This document shows, in pieces, positions 1-13,200 of a stretch of DNA of 64,000 nt. A program made the translations under genes and the position numbers. Under the pieces are notes generated by a model. It was given only the letters and a program-made list of their open reading frames with translations. It did not search any database and was not told the origin of the DNA. Source of the DNA: Telmatactis stephensoni. Taxonomy: Eukaryota > Cnidaria > Anthozoa > Actiniaria > Isophelliidae. Numbering within the stretch: position 1 is the stretch's first letter; each line of letters begins with the position of its first letter. Location: positions 434,001 through 498,000 of the forward strand of contig JALIZF010001883.1 of the NCBI GenBank assembly GCA_029948255.1, written 5' to 3'.

Positions 1-324
1 TATTGAGTCTTTCGAGAAACAGGCTGGTGGTAATCTTTTTTATAAATCATTGCTCCTATTGGTTGATTTATCTGAACGGTCCAATTAAGCTGTCATAATT
101 CAGACCATGCTGTTTAACTGGCGCTACCCCAACTGCCTTTACGTGTAATTCTGCTAGGCACTGTGATCGAATTATTGTTATTTAAACAGAATGCTTAAAC
201 TGTCAGTGAACTATAAATTTTCATTTTTCATTTTTAGGTTAATTGTCTAGAGTATACGCCCCATGGAAGCACTGATGTCATAGCAAGAGGTTTGTAGTTG
301 ACAGAGTAGTTCACATGCACGAAC
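1..324 (+). promoter_or_regulatory. 5' region of the GPCR gene, no gene seen
   Basis: No coding region is seen. A T-rich tract ending in TTTTTAG at about 231-237 looks like a splice acceptor, so bases after 237 may be a 5' untranslated exon. A six-codon upstream reading frame begins with ATG at 263 and stops before the chosen start at 325. Both points are inferred from sequence only. Confidence 0.35.
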
Positions 325-1753
325 ATGGCCACCTCAGAATCCGAACAAATTGGCATTACTACAGCACTTGTGGTGATGATTGTAACCAACCTGGTAGGAA
401 ATTCCCTGGTCATTCTTACTGTGGTCAAGACACCATCCATGAGGACGCCGTTCAACTTTTTACTGGTGAACTTGGCTATCGCCGACATGACTGTGGGGCT
501 GTTCATCTCTCCAAGGTGTGAAAACATCTGTGTATGGTTAGAAAAGAACGTTAGTTCAACCACAAAGCTTTTGCTTTTTTTCCTCTTCCTTCCCAAGGAA
601 TTTTTCTTTTTGTTTAATAGCAATGGGTGTTTACCTTTTAAACCAATCTATCCAGTTAGAAATTCATTTGCTAATGGTAAAAAAGAGCGGGAAGCTTGAC
701 TTACCGGAAGAACTGAAAAGGGTTACCTCAACATATCAGCCTGCGTGCAGCCGCTTATTATAAGCGGCTGCACGCAGGCTACAATATATCGGAAGACAGA
801 GTTTTCAATAACTTTCTGTTGGAATGATACATATCATTTTTAACCGGAATTTCCGCTTTTTCCCTGTAAATAGTAAGCACCACGGTATACCTCTTTTCCT
901 TTACCCCTATATGTGATATATTGTTGTATGTATTTCAAAAACGCTTATTGCAGGATATATATCAATGTATTTCAGATTTATCTTTGGCCCTGCTTACACT
1001 CACCCAACAGGAACCTTTGGAACATATCTATGTAAGTTCCTGACCAGTGAGGTTACAGCTCTAGTGGGTGCCCTCTGTTCCATCTATACCCTTGTGGTCA
1101 TCTCAGTTGAGCGTTACTACGCCGTCATGAAGCCTTTAAGATGCAAACAACGATTTACCGTTAAAAGATTCAAATTCATTGCCGCAGCCTGTTGGATCTT
1201 TGCAACTCTATGGAACGTTCCCCTGTACATATTCTCGTACTTTGACGAGAAGACCAAGATCTGCTTTTTTGCGTGGCCTTTCAAGGATTTTACCAAATTC
1301 CACAGCACCATTAATGCCTTTGTTTTTGGAGGTATTCCCATCGGTACCATGGTGTGTTTGTACTCAAGAATTGTCTATACACTTTGGTTCAAGATGAAAG
1401 CACAGGTAGCCCAAGCTGCAATTGCCAAACGTAAACGCATTACCAAGATGGTTCTGATTGTGTCTCTCATCTTTTGCATCACGTGGATGCCTAACATTGT
1501 TACGTACCCAGTGTACGCGTACAGCGGGACGCCGCTCTTTGATGGCATACACATTATCTCTCTCGTCTGCATGACCTTCAACTCCAGTATCAACCCCATC
1601 GTGTACAGTTTGCAGTCACGCTCGTTCCGTAAGAATGTCTGGCGAATTGTCAAGAGCATATGCCGAGACAAAATGATATCGCCTGATCAACGTATCAACA
1701 ATGATAAACGCACGACTGAGGAGACCGAAACGTCTATTACGACACGTTTGTAA
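325..1753 (+). CDS. Rhodopsin-family (class A) G protein-coupled receptor, neuropeptide-receptor-like
   Basis: Two coding exons, 325-515 and 976-1753, give 322 residues. The donor is AAG|GTGTGA and the acceptor TTTCAG|ATT; this pair keeps frame, whereas the AG at 952-953 does not. Seven membrane segments are present. Class A landmarks: G25-N26 in TM1, LAIAD with D54 in TM2, C83 at the top of TM3 pairing with C160 in loop 2, ERY 109-111 in the DRY position, W137 in TM4, P185 and Y193 in TM5, CITWMP 231-236 in TM6 and NPIVY 270-274 in TM7. The cytoplasmic tail is basic, then Ser/Thr-rich. The extracellular N-terminus is only about 10 residues, short for a peptide receptor. The receptor acts at the plasma membrane through G proteins. 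The ligand cannot be told; the resemblance is to cnidarian neuropeptide/NPY-tachykinin-like expansions, but amine or orphan receptors remain possible. Confidence 0.9.
738..780. repeat. Perfect 43-bp palindrome, solo TIR-TIR remnant of a Mutator-like MITE
   Basis: Two 20-base arms beginning AGCCTGCGTGCAGCCG flank a 3-base centre, inside the GPCR intron. The same terminus bounds the full element at 52129-52396. The bases on each side (729-737 and 782-790) agree in 8 of 9 positions, a likely target duplication. This reads as an element reduced to its two ends. Confidence 0.8.
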
Positions 1754-1774
1754 TGTAATGTTCTTGAAGATCAA

Positions 1775-3060
1775 ACGGAAACCGTGTCATTGTCCTTTTC
1801 CGTGGTGGAACTCACATACGTAAACGTTGATATAGGCTCATCAGAATTGTAAACTTGTAGCTTGATCAACTGTAGATTTGACAACTGCAAATCGCTCTTA
1901 AATTTGAAGATATGCAAACATCGTTGACATACTCTACGTTGAGTGAGCTCTATCCAGTTAAGTTCTTTTCGAGCATCAGATGCTGAGGATTGTAGAGGGC
2001 GATCCAAGATGATCTTGGCGGCTTTGTTGTGCAAAGTTTGAAGAGACTGCATCCGTGTCATGTTGTACACTATATGTCCCCATAATCAAAGAGCGGTAGA
2101 ACTAGGCTTTTGAAGTACAATAGCCTGGCAACTTTGGTAAGATATGTTTTATGTTTTTTGTTCAATCAATCAATCAATCAACCAATTTATTTAGTATGTC
2201 ATAACGTGGGATTAGGTTGCCCTACAATCCGAGCCAGAGGCTCATGTATAAAACGCATGACAAAATAAAAAAAAGTAAAAATATAAAAATAATATAAAAA
2301 TATATCTGTATATTTGTATAAATGTATGAAAAAAAATAAAGAAATATATAAATGTAAAAAAATTATAAACGATGTAAATCCTATACTGAAGATAATTGTC
2401 AAGTGATTAAATATCATTTAAATAAATACGCCATATATATCAGTAGCCCCACAAACTAAATTCAGAAAAAAGTCCCATAAACCTATGATAAACAAGAATT
2501 ACATTTACAACTCGCTCTTAAATTGCTAAATCAATGTCCTTAACTTGTTACGAAAATCGCTTAAACGACTGAGTTTAAACCAATCACCAACTACTTTGAC
2601 ATCGTCCGTCACTAGTGTTAAGCTTATCTTAATTGTCAGCAGCTGAAGAGGAGAAATAGTATAAGACTGTATCATCAGCATACAGGGTCACTGAGACTGC
2701 ATCAGTGTGATGTTGGACAACGTTTAGTGGTAGATCATTAATGTAGATGATAAAGAGGAGCGGACCAAGAATGCTTCCTTGTGGCACACCAACTGAAGAT
2801 TACGTGGCAATGGCTCTGACAGTTGTCAACCGCAGGACGTGCGTAAACTGATCTTGATGACAGATATGCCCAGATAAGAATCAAACCATTTAAGATCATC
2901 CTCACAGACACCAGCAACATAAATTTTGTTCAGCAGAATCGAGTGGTTAACTGTGTCAAAGGCTTTATACTGCCCAAGAAGACAGCTCCACATAACTTTC
3001 CATTGTCCATGTTACAAAGAATGTCATCTGCTGGCCAATGCAGTTGCTGTTGACCGTTTA
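1775..3060 (-). pseudogene. Relic of non-LTR retrotransposon reverse transcriptase (minus strand)
   Basis: On the minus strand the reverse transcriptase motifs appear in order but in broken frames: AFDTVNHS (motif A, about 2928-2966), [11 protein letters not shown] (motif B, about 2758-2793), LYADDTV (catalytic YADD, 2666-2685), then a C-terminal stretch between 2070 and 1771 with QTLHNKAAKIILDRP and a CQRCLHIFKF segment. This order and spacing fit LINE elements of the CR1/L2/jockey type. Frameshifts, stops and an AT-rich insert around 2160-2450 show it is dead. No endonuclease part was recognised. The clade is not resolved. Confidence 0.8.
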
Positions 3061-3137
3061 GGGCGAAAGCCAAATTGCTTGCAGAAAATATGTTAATTGG
3101 TGCCGTACCATAAAAAGGTTGTCACGAAAATCCCAAT

Positions 3138-4045
<908 letters not shown>

Positions 4046-4245
4046 CCCCCCCCCCCCCCTTCTAAATCTTGGCACGCGGACCGATTATTTTATTATTTCC
4101 CCTTCCCCTAAACCGCCTCTTATTTCTCTAGCAGGCCGGTTAGGCAGGCACACATTAATTCGAGAGGGCTTCAAATTCCACAGGAAGCCCGGCAAGGAGC
4201 TAAGTAGCCAAGCAGAACCGAGTGGAAACTGGTACGAATGTTATT

Positions 4246-4262
4246 CCAAAATGGCGGCTGTT
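4246..4262 (+). promoter_or_regulatory. TISU/YY1-like start element of THOC3
   Basis: The start codon at 4251 lies in CCAAAATGGCGGCTG, close to the TISU consensus SAASATGGCGGC that combines a YY1 site with translation start in genes with very short 5' leaders. One position differs from the consensus. This supports ATG 4251 as the start. Confidence 0.5.
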
Positions 4263-7200
4263 ACGAGCAAACTTGATTACTTGAACGAAATGCGCAAACA
4301 CTTTGAAAATAATGGAAAAACTAAGGATTTTATAGCTCATAACTCAAAGGTAATGTACTAAGGATTTTATTGTTTCATCAGAACCCATGTTTAAAGTAAA
4401 CTCCAAGACAAAATGCTATAAAAGTGAGTTGTATAAAGTTTTGTTTGTTTGACATGTGCATGCAAACACTCGAAGGAAAAGTTTTCTTTGATAGGTTCAT
4501 TCTGTGTCGTGGAGCTGTGATGGTAGTAAGCTTGCCTCGGGCTCGTTTGACAGGACAGCCACAGTGTTTTCATTAGACAAAGACCGCTTGGTAAGTAGTG
4601 AATTGCTCCCTACAAAATTATAGACTTTATTACCGGCGAATCTTTGTCTAGTCGGATTTGGATACAAAAAGGTTAAACTCCCTTCAGGGATCCCCCTTGT
4701 CTTTGCTTGGAAATCTTCAGCCCCTCACCCCACCCCCATTTAATTGCTTGGAAATCTTCAGGGGTACATAAAATATTATGAAAATCTTCAGGGGGTGGAC
4801 CTAATTTTTGTGAATTCTTCGGGGGCTGATGCAAATTTTTCAGGGGTTCACATGAAAATTGGATTTCTTCATGGGCTTTCAAAAATCCATGTCTTCAACA
4901 TGGGGGGATGTGGCTATTAAATGGAATAGCCCATTGAAGCATATACATGTAATTGCATGGAAGCTTGCTTTGGGACAAGTAAATAAAATGTGTGTGTACC
5001 ATTGTAAAGTATATGATTGAAATACCTTTTACTTTGTATTAATATTTACTCATAAAATATTACTGCAGTTTTCGATATTCTGTGAACTCTGACATTGCCA
5101 AACACTATGATTATTTATATCAAGACTTCGCCTTCATGAGGAACATTTCTTTTTTGATAATTTCAAGACGTAAGTTCTTCTTACTCGAAACAATCCACAA
5201 ATGGGGTAGGACTTTGTTATTTCTACCAATTGAACCCAACTAGGAGAGGAAAGTGTGTGTGTATATGTTTGTGTGGATGTGTTGGTGTTGGTGTGTATGA
5301 GTGCGCATGTGGGTAGTGTAGGAAAGTGTGTGAATTGTTACACTCATAATATAAAATATATGTAAAGGTGAAGGATGGATAATAAAGAAAAGTAGTGTAA
5401 ATATTAATGTCAATTTCTATATAAGTCTACAGAAATGTAGAGGAGGAGGATGGTTATCAAAAAAATTGCAATATACCCTTTAGGTGTCTATATACATGTA
5501 ATATACAAGGGATATATTTTGATGAATCATGTAAAGAAGGATGGCTATCTTAAGAAAATAGTTGTTTGTGATTTAGGAAAATATAATGGTTATAAATATT
5601 GTATGCATAAATTGATGCAATATTGTAATAAAGTCAGTAGATGTGTTTAACTCTTTGTGAGTGCACACACATTTATTAAAATGATTCCAGCATGAACTTT
5701 TACTTGAGTTTGATTATGAGTGTTTAATTTCAAGGTGTGAAATATCATGTTACAAATGAATGTTAGTTGCTGCGAGCGTAGCGAGCAGCGACTCTAATCT
5801 CGGTGGGCGTCCTGTGGCGAGAGTATATAGGCAAAAGCAGCTCGATTTTTTCAACTGGAGATGATTTTTTACGTCACAAAACGTCATCATAATGTTATGT
5901 ATAGTCAGCGGTATCAGTTATGCCAACAAGTTCGGGCAACGACTGCGCACACCACGTTCTTCGAACGTTCTTGGGTGAATTTTACTTGTAGTGAGAGCCT
6001 GTTGTTTATAGAGGCAAGTTTCATTCTTGTTATGAGAAACACCACATTATACGTACGTGGAAGTATTCGTCAAGGCAATGTCAAGGTGATGAACGATTTA
6101 GTGCCGCTTCTCGTGGAAGGCAATGTTCTTTTATGAGTTTTTTAGCTTTGCTGTATGCTCAAGTTCATCCTGTTCGACAATGGAGTGGGTGTACGGTAAA
6201 TCAGATACTTATTGAAGGAGATCGTATGTACTTAGCTTGAATGCTCTAGAAAAATTTGAAATACCAGATGCTCAAACGATATCACTGCAGTATCTTCCCA
6301 GCCGAATCGATTGGTCTTCGCTCTTTGTTATTTATACTTTTCAGTCATAGATACTTGTATATTATGCCCGATATCATCAGAGGCTAGAGAAGTGTCACAT
6401 TTTGAAGCATTAAAATGATTAATTCGCTAAGCCGGGACTTTGACCTATGGTATTACGTTACATGATAGCGTTTTATATTTACACGTGGCCTCATTCCGGA
6501 ATCATTTCCGATTCTGTTGTTTGTACTTTAATTAGTGTATTCACTTGGCAAAAGATATAATTATCTACTTGAAGAATATTTACTTTCCCTGTTATCTGAT
6601 TTAGAAATACAAAATCATTTATTAAAGTTATTGATTGTGAATAATAATGGTGTTTGTCATATTGAGGTTTACCTCCAACAGCCAGTCACAAACTATCCGG
6701 CAATTTACTATGTACTCATGAATACAGCCTCAGTGACTTTTTGATTATTATGGTGTCAGATAGTATCACTTAACTATTTCCTAATATGAATGTTTGAAAA
6801 TCCATTAAAAAAGTCACTTAGGTTATTATCATAAACAACCCTTCAAATACCAGAATAAACTACCAAATGCTTAGTTTCATATACTGTAACATATTTCAGT
6901 TTCCATTGTTTACTAGTAATGTACTCGCAGCACTTCACTTTTGCTAAAAACCGCTAGTATATATTTTATAATTTGAATAATAGACCTTTAATGTGCCATG
7001 TAACAATAGATTCAAGTTGCTGCTGAGGCTTTCAGATGAATCTTAATCCCAGCCTTAACTTCATTGAATCTATTGTTTTGTGGTCATCCAAATGAATTGG
7101 GGATTGGTCTAGTTATCAGACTGTATATATTTGATCTTATATCCTTGTTGAAATCAATGAACTTTATACACCCTTCTAATAAATCCCACAATGCTTGTTT

Positions 7201-10200
7201 TCCACACTTGATGTCAAATTTATTCTTTTCAATAGCATTCACATTGTACAAGTTTCAAAAGAATAAATTTGATGTCAAGCGCGGAAAACAACACGTTATG
7301 GCACTTATTAGAAGGGTGTATACTTTTGACTGGGGCAGCAAGGGTGGTTAAAGGCAGCAGTCTTTCACCTCTGTGGTCCCGGGTTTGGTTCCCAGTTTGG
7401 ACATGAGTTTGTTAGTTCATTCTCTTCCTTGATTCAAGGGTTTTTCTTTGGGTCCGCTGGTTTTCCTCCCTCAATAAGAGTGTACTAGTGAGCTGAGAGT
7501 TTTATGCATAGAATATCAGAATGTAGTGATAGTGTGTGTGAAAGTGGTGTCCTCCAATTATTAGTGCCCAAGTGCTAGTAAGAAGACATTGGACACATAC
7601 AGTGCAAATAAACAGTTATTATTACTATTATTAGAGTCAAGAAAACAAGTTTAAAGGTCATAATGAAAGTGTAGATCAACTCTGTTGGCATCCTACAAAC
7701 CCTGAGTTGTTTGTGACAGCTTCTGGAGATAAAACTATACGTATATGGGATACAAGAAGTAAGTCTTGTCAGTGGAATTGAGTCCTTTTAGTCTCAGTGT
7801 TGAATAGGTGATGGGAGGGGTTGGGGGAGGGTACATTTTTTTAAATATTTAAAATTGGGGGTACATTTATCATAATAGCAAAATATAAGGGGATACAAAT
7901 TTTATTTTATGTTTTACACTGAATCCACTGCCTCATCTTCGTAATAAATGAAGGGTTGACTATGAAAATGACCTAAGTGACATTTTGACAGATGTCCAGA
8001 CAATATTTAGCATAGGAAAGATAATTGACATCATTTTATACCACTGAAAAAAGTCATCAGAAAAGTCGCTTAGGTCATTTTTGTGAGCATCCCTTCAAAT
8101 GATCAGTCACTAAGTAGCTGCAAATTTTGATTGAAATAAACCTGGGTGATGTACTTTGTTGAATATTTGAATGAGTTATTAGCTTTAAGTTAAAATTGTG
8201 TTTTTTCCTAGCATAATGATTAACCCAAAAGTAAAAAAAGTCAGTTTTGTCTTTCTTTCATCCACAATTTTTAAATAGGTGTACACATACATACACGGTG
8301 GGCATAAATCACCCCAAAAACGCGCAACTTTAAATTTAATCGAAATTTTCAGATTTTTTCCAAAGTTACATTATATTGTTCCTCTTAAAGTAACAATCTC
8401 AAAACTGAAAACCGTTTTCAAATTGGATGAGTGGAAGTGGAGTTATGAATTTTTTAGTTTCATATTTTTCCCGCGAAAAATTGGCGGGAAAAATTTCATA
8501 CAAAATCATTCGGAAAAATATACTTTTTCAAACTACTTTTTTGCGTTAAAATGTTTCGTTGTCATACATTGCATGATGAAAGAACTATATGTGGCCTAAA
8601 ATCGTATGTTTTTAGAATTTTAACTTTTTAATGATAAATAGTTGAAAATAATTATTGTAAAAACCGTAAACGTCATAATGACGTCACAGATATCTTAAAA
8701 TATCTCTAATAAAATTAATATCGAGAAAAATTCTTCATCTTAAACAGTATATATACTAATAAAACATTACTAAAGATTTTGGAGCTAACTTGGCCTCATC
8801 TATCGACTAGAATATTTTTTTTACTTTCTCAATGACGTCATCAAAAATTACGTCATCAAAACAGTAGTTTCGTTATAACTCTTGTTCCAATAATCACAGA
8901 CGGAAAAAAATTGCGCCAAATTAAAGAGAATGACAACACAAACAAAATTCAGTGCTTTGTTATTACCTCGCCATAAAAATAAATTTTGGCTAGAAATGTA
9001 ACATTTTGATATGACGTCACTATGACATCAACGTCGACTCCAACTGCATCAAAATAAAATATCATATCTACTGGTAACACTCTGAAAATTTCATTTCACT
9101 ATGTCAAAGATTTTTGAAATTATTTACAATCGCTAAAAAGTGTCACATTTTCCTTGCGCATTTTTGAGGTCATTTATGCCCACCGTGATATGTAATGTTT
9201 GCACATATTGACTAATTTTTATTACTTGTCAGGCAGCAAATGTGCACATGTTGTAAATACCAAGGGAGAGAATATAAACATATGCTGGAGTCCTGATGGA
9301 AATACAATAGCTGTTGGGAATAAGGTAAAAATGTTAGTTAGTATTTTGAATAGTATTTCCCTTTTTAGGGATGAAAGTGAAGTATAAAGTAATATAATGC
9401 CTGTATGGTAGTTTTCCATTGGTCCGATACTCTCTGCTCTATCCTCTCCCTCCATCAGTGCTCCATCTTATCCTTGGGTGTCTAAAGCTATATGTACAAT
9501 GAGCTTTTACCCAGATTAGAGGGAAGTTGGAACAACAACAGAGAGACACCAATTAAGAGAAATTGAATATTAGAAACCATTTGTGTACCAAAACAGGTGA
9601 CATTGTTCCTTTGTGTAGCTTTTCTGAATGAGAGTGCACCCCTCTTCATTTCTCTCACTGAGTTTTGTTATCATGGTGTCAGTCTTTTGAACCCCAGTAC
9701 CCACGTAACCTTTCTAGAGAGAGATGGCTCATTACACAGTGTACACTCCATTGGAGGATGATGTCTTTGAAAAAGTTCAGATTTTAGACTGGTTTAATAA
9801 GTTAACAAAGTAACACACCCAGTTCTCAAAGAAATCCATCCTGCTCTTCCCTCTATAGTAATCTACATTAATTTTGCTCGTTGTATTTAAGGATGATTTA
9901 ATAACTTTTGTTGATGCTAAAAGTTTTAAAGCGAGGCATGATGAACAATTTAAATTTGAGGTCAGTGCCTTTTACTTGTCTGTCTGTCTGTCTGTCTGTC
10001 TGACTGTCATGTCATGTCTGTTTTGTCTGTCAGTGTGTCTGTCTGTCTATAGAGTTTTACTCTTCCATGTCTGTCATGTCCATGTCTATCTGTTTGTGGA
10101 ACATTTAGCAAGTCACCTCAATACCACATACCCCATACCACTCTTCACTTTTATCCAGGTCAATGAAATATCATGGAATAATACCAATGACTTATTCTTC

Positions 10201-13200
10201 CTCACCAATGGTCATGGATGCATTAATATATTAAGGTATGGGACGTGTATGTGATATGTTATAACAAACCTTTACCACATGGTAATTTAGCTATATGTGC
10301 ACAGAATATTAGAATGTACTGGTAGTTTCAGCCGCTAGTACAACATCGTAAACCATTCAATTGAATAATGGTTATTGTAGCTGACTTAGATAAAGATGAA
10401 AGTTTGCTAACTAGGTGTGGTCGTGATCGGAGTTACCATAGCAACACAACAACGCCATCACAATTTTTAAATATAGCCTTATTTCCTGTGACCATTTGCT
10501 TTACATTTGCTTTTGTGAAAATGAAATTTGTTTGGTAGACACTGCAGCGCATGTGTTGGCGTTTTTGTTGAGAATTTGTTTTACTTCAACAAATATTAGG
10601 TCTGTTCAAAAACCGTTCGATGAATTTTTTTCGAAATCATTTGTTCTAAGTAGTGTGTATTGATGTTCGACGTTTATCAGTTTCAAGTTGATTGAAAACT
10701 TTTAAGGCTATTAAACATGGCTTCAAAAATTGACATTTTTCCACTGATTTCGTGTTTACTAGCCCTAGCACTTTCAAGAAATAAGGCTATATTTAAAAAT
10801 CGCGATGGCGTCCTTGCGTTGCTATGGTAACTCCGATCACGATCACACCTAGTTCACAGCAAACTTTCATCTTTATCTAAATCTGCTATAATAACCATTA
10901 TTCAATTGAATGGTTTACAATCTTGTACTAGCGGCTGAAACTTGGAAGGTACGCTCACTAAAAAACACAGTCGAACCACCTTAGATTAATTGCAATCACA
11001 ATCATAATTGCAAGAAACTAATCCAGAGAAATTCAAAATGATGCAAGGAGAATCATGAGCCTAAACTAAAGTAAAGTAAAGTAAAGCAACCATATTTAAT
11101 GTCGATAACTCGAAACAGTAATTCAACTGACAAACCTGAGGTCGACGGTGCGCTCATTTTACTCCCCTCTCTCCATCAGTGCTCCGTTTTAAGGGTATTC
11201 AAAGCTAATTAAGGCTACACAGATTGGAAAGAAGTCGAAACAAGGATGTGAGGTCTGCTGGGCTGGGGATCGAACTCGGAAACTCTCGCACCGAAGGCCG
11301 CGCACTATCCAACTGTGCCATCCTTGCTCCTTAGCCTAGCTTTGGGATGGCGCTTTGTTGTTTTCACAAGAATTTTTAAAATGGCTTGGCCATGAGCAAT
11401 GTGACTTCTCAGTTTCAGGCTTGTAACATGGTATATGGGATCAGGGATCAAGCTCCAAATTATGGCCAGGATCAGGGATCAGAGGCCAGGGCTCAGGGAT
11501 CAAATGGGTGGGATCGAGGATCAGGGACATTGGGTCAGGATCAGGGATCAGCTCAGTTTTTTGCACCAACGATCAGGGATCAAAAATGTCTAAAAATATG
11601 GGCTCAGGAATCAAAATTTCCGTAAGAACCCGGGATCAGTGAGACGAAAATATACCATGTTACGAGCCTGCAGTTTTATGATTCTGATACCGCGGCAACT
11701 CCAATTCTAATTCCAATGTTAGTTTGTGAACACAAGACTAAACACATCTTATTTGATTCAAATTTCTATTTTCCAGTTATCCTGATTTAAAGCCACTTCA
11801 GACTCTGAATGCTCATCCAGCTAACTGTATTTGTATAAAGTTTGATCCTACTGGAAGGTATGTGGACTTACACTCAAACTAGAAACACCTAGAATATATC
11901 TGGAACGTGTTCTGACTTATAAATCTAATTTCCGGTGAAATAATGCCCTCAAAAACTTGAAATTAATGGACAAACAGAGTTAGGTCAAAACTCATCGACC
12001 TGTGATTTCAAGTGCAGTTTTCAGAACTTGCATGTGAACATTCCAGACATTTAAGGTGTTTATAGTTTTCCTACTTTGACTATAAGTTTTCTACAAACAT
12101 TCTTCATTTCGGCAATAGCGGAGTTCGATACACTCATGTCGCTTTTGGGGGGGAGTCTTATCTTCCACAGTCTCCTGCTGACGAACCAGCTATGGTGGAA
12201 AACTTCGTACGCGTTTCGCCTTCTGGCCTCTTCAACGTTCTTGTTTTTGTTTTCGCGTGACCTCGTCTTCTGATTTTGAAGAAGACGAGGTCACGCGAAA
12301 ACAAAAACAACGTTGAAGAGGCCAGAAGGCGAAACGCGTACGAAGTTTTCCACCATAGCTGGTTCGTCAGCAGGAGACTGTGGAAGGTAAGACTCCCCCC
12401 CAAAAGCGACATGAGTGACTATAAGTTTGCTTATATAACTTACAGTATAACTGTGAATGTTATTTTATCAATAGTTTGATTTTGTTAAAACGATTGAAAT
12501 TTATCTGTTTTAAATAATCAGCAGGAATTAATGTACACCAAGTGTTCAATAATAATAATATTAATAATAACTAGCGATTTCTTTTGAAAGTGAAGTGCTG
12601 CGACCAAGTTTATAATTGTAATTCAGAAGAAAACACTGGAGTCAGCAAGATTACATTATTCATACTCAGCCAAACGCGATTAACTAGGACCACTTTTAAT
12701 GTATTGAGATTATTTGTATTTGTCATCCTTTTAGGTGATTGATTTGATTTTTTAGCCACGTCGGGCTGTTCATTTCGAGTTTTTGCCTTGTTAAGCGATT
12801 TATTTCGTTTGTTTGCCTCGATGGGCTCTACCATAACAGGTAGATTAGTATTTGTCACCCTATTAGGTGATTGATATGATTTGTTTGCCTCGACGGGCGA
12901 TTCATTTGAGTTAGTTTTTGCCTCGAATGGGCGATTCATTTGAGTTAGTTTTTGCCTCAATGGGCGATTTGTTTGGCTCGACGGTAGATGGTTTTTCATC
13001 AGTGGAAGGCCAACGGGCTCGATCTGGCAAAGAAGTCAGTGGCAGTGTCTCTGTGTCTGGTATAGTTTGCTCTTCAAAGGCCTTAACATACATAGCGTCT
13101 CCTTCTACTAAAATTTGATTGACTGTCTGAGTTGTCCATCGTGAAACAGGATATGAATTTGCACATAACAGAGCTGAAAGACTCATAAAAGCACATTGTC

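Noticed and set aside
11386..11625. A 79-codon frame rich in D-Q-G-S
   Set aside because: Explained by the GGGATCA phrase repeat inside a small TIR element; a repeat without stops stays open by default.
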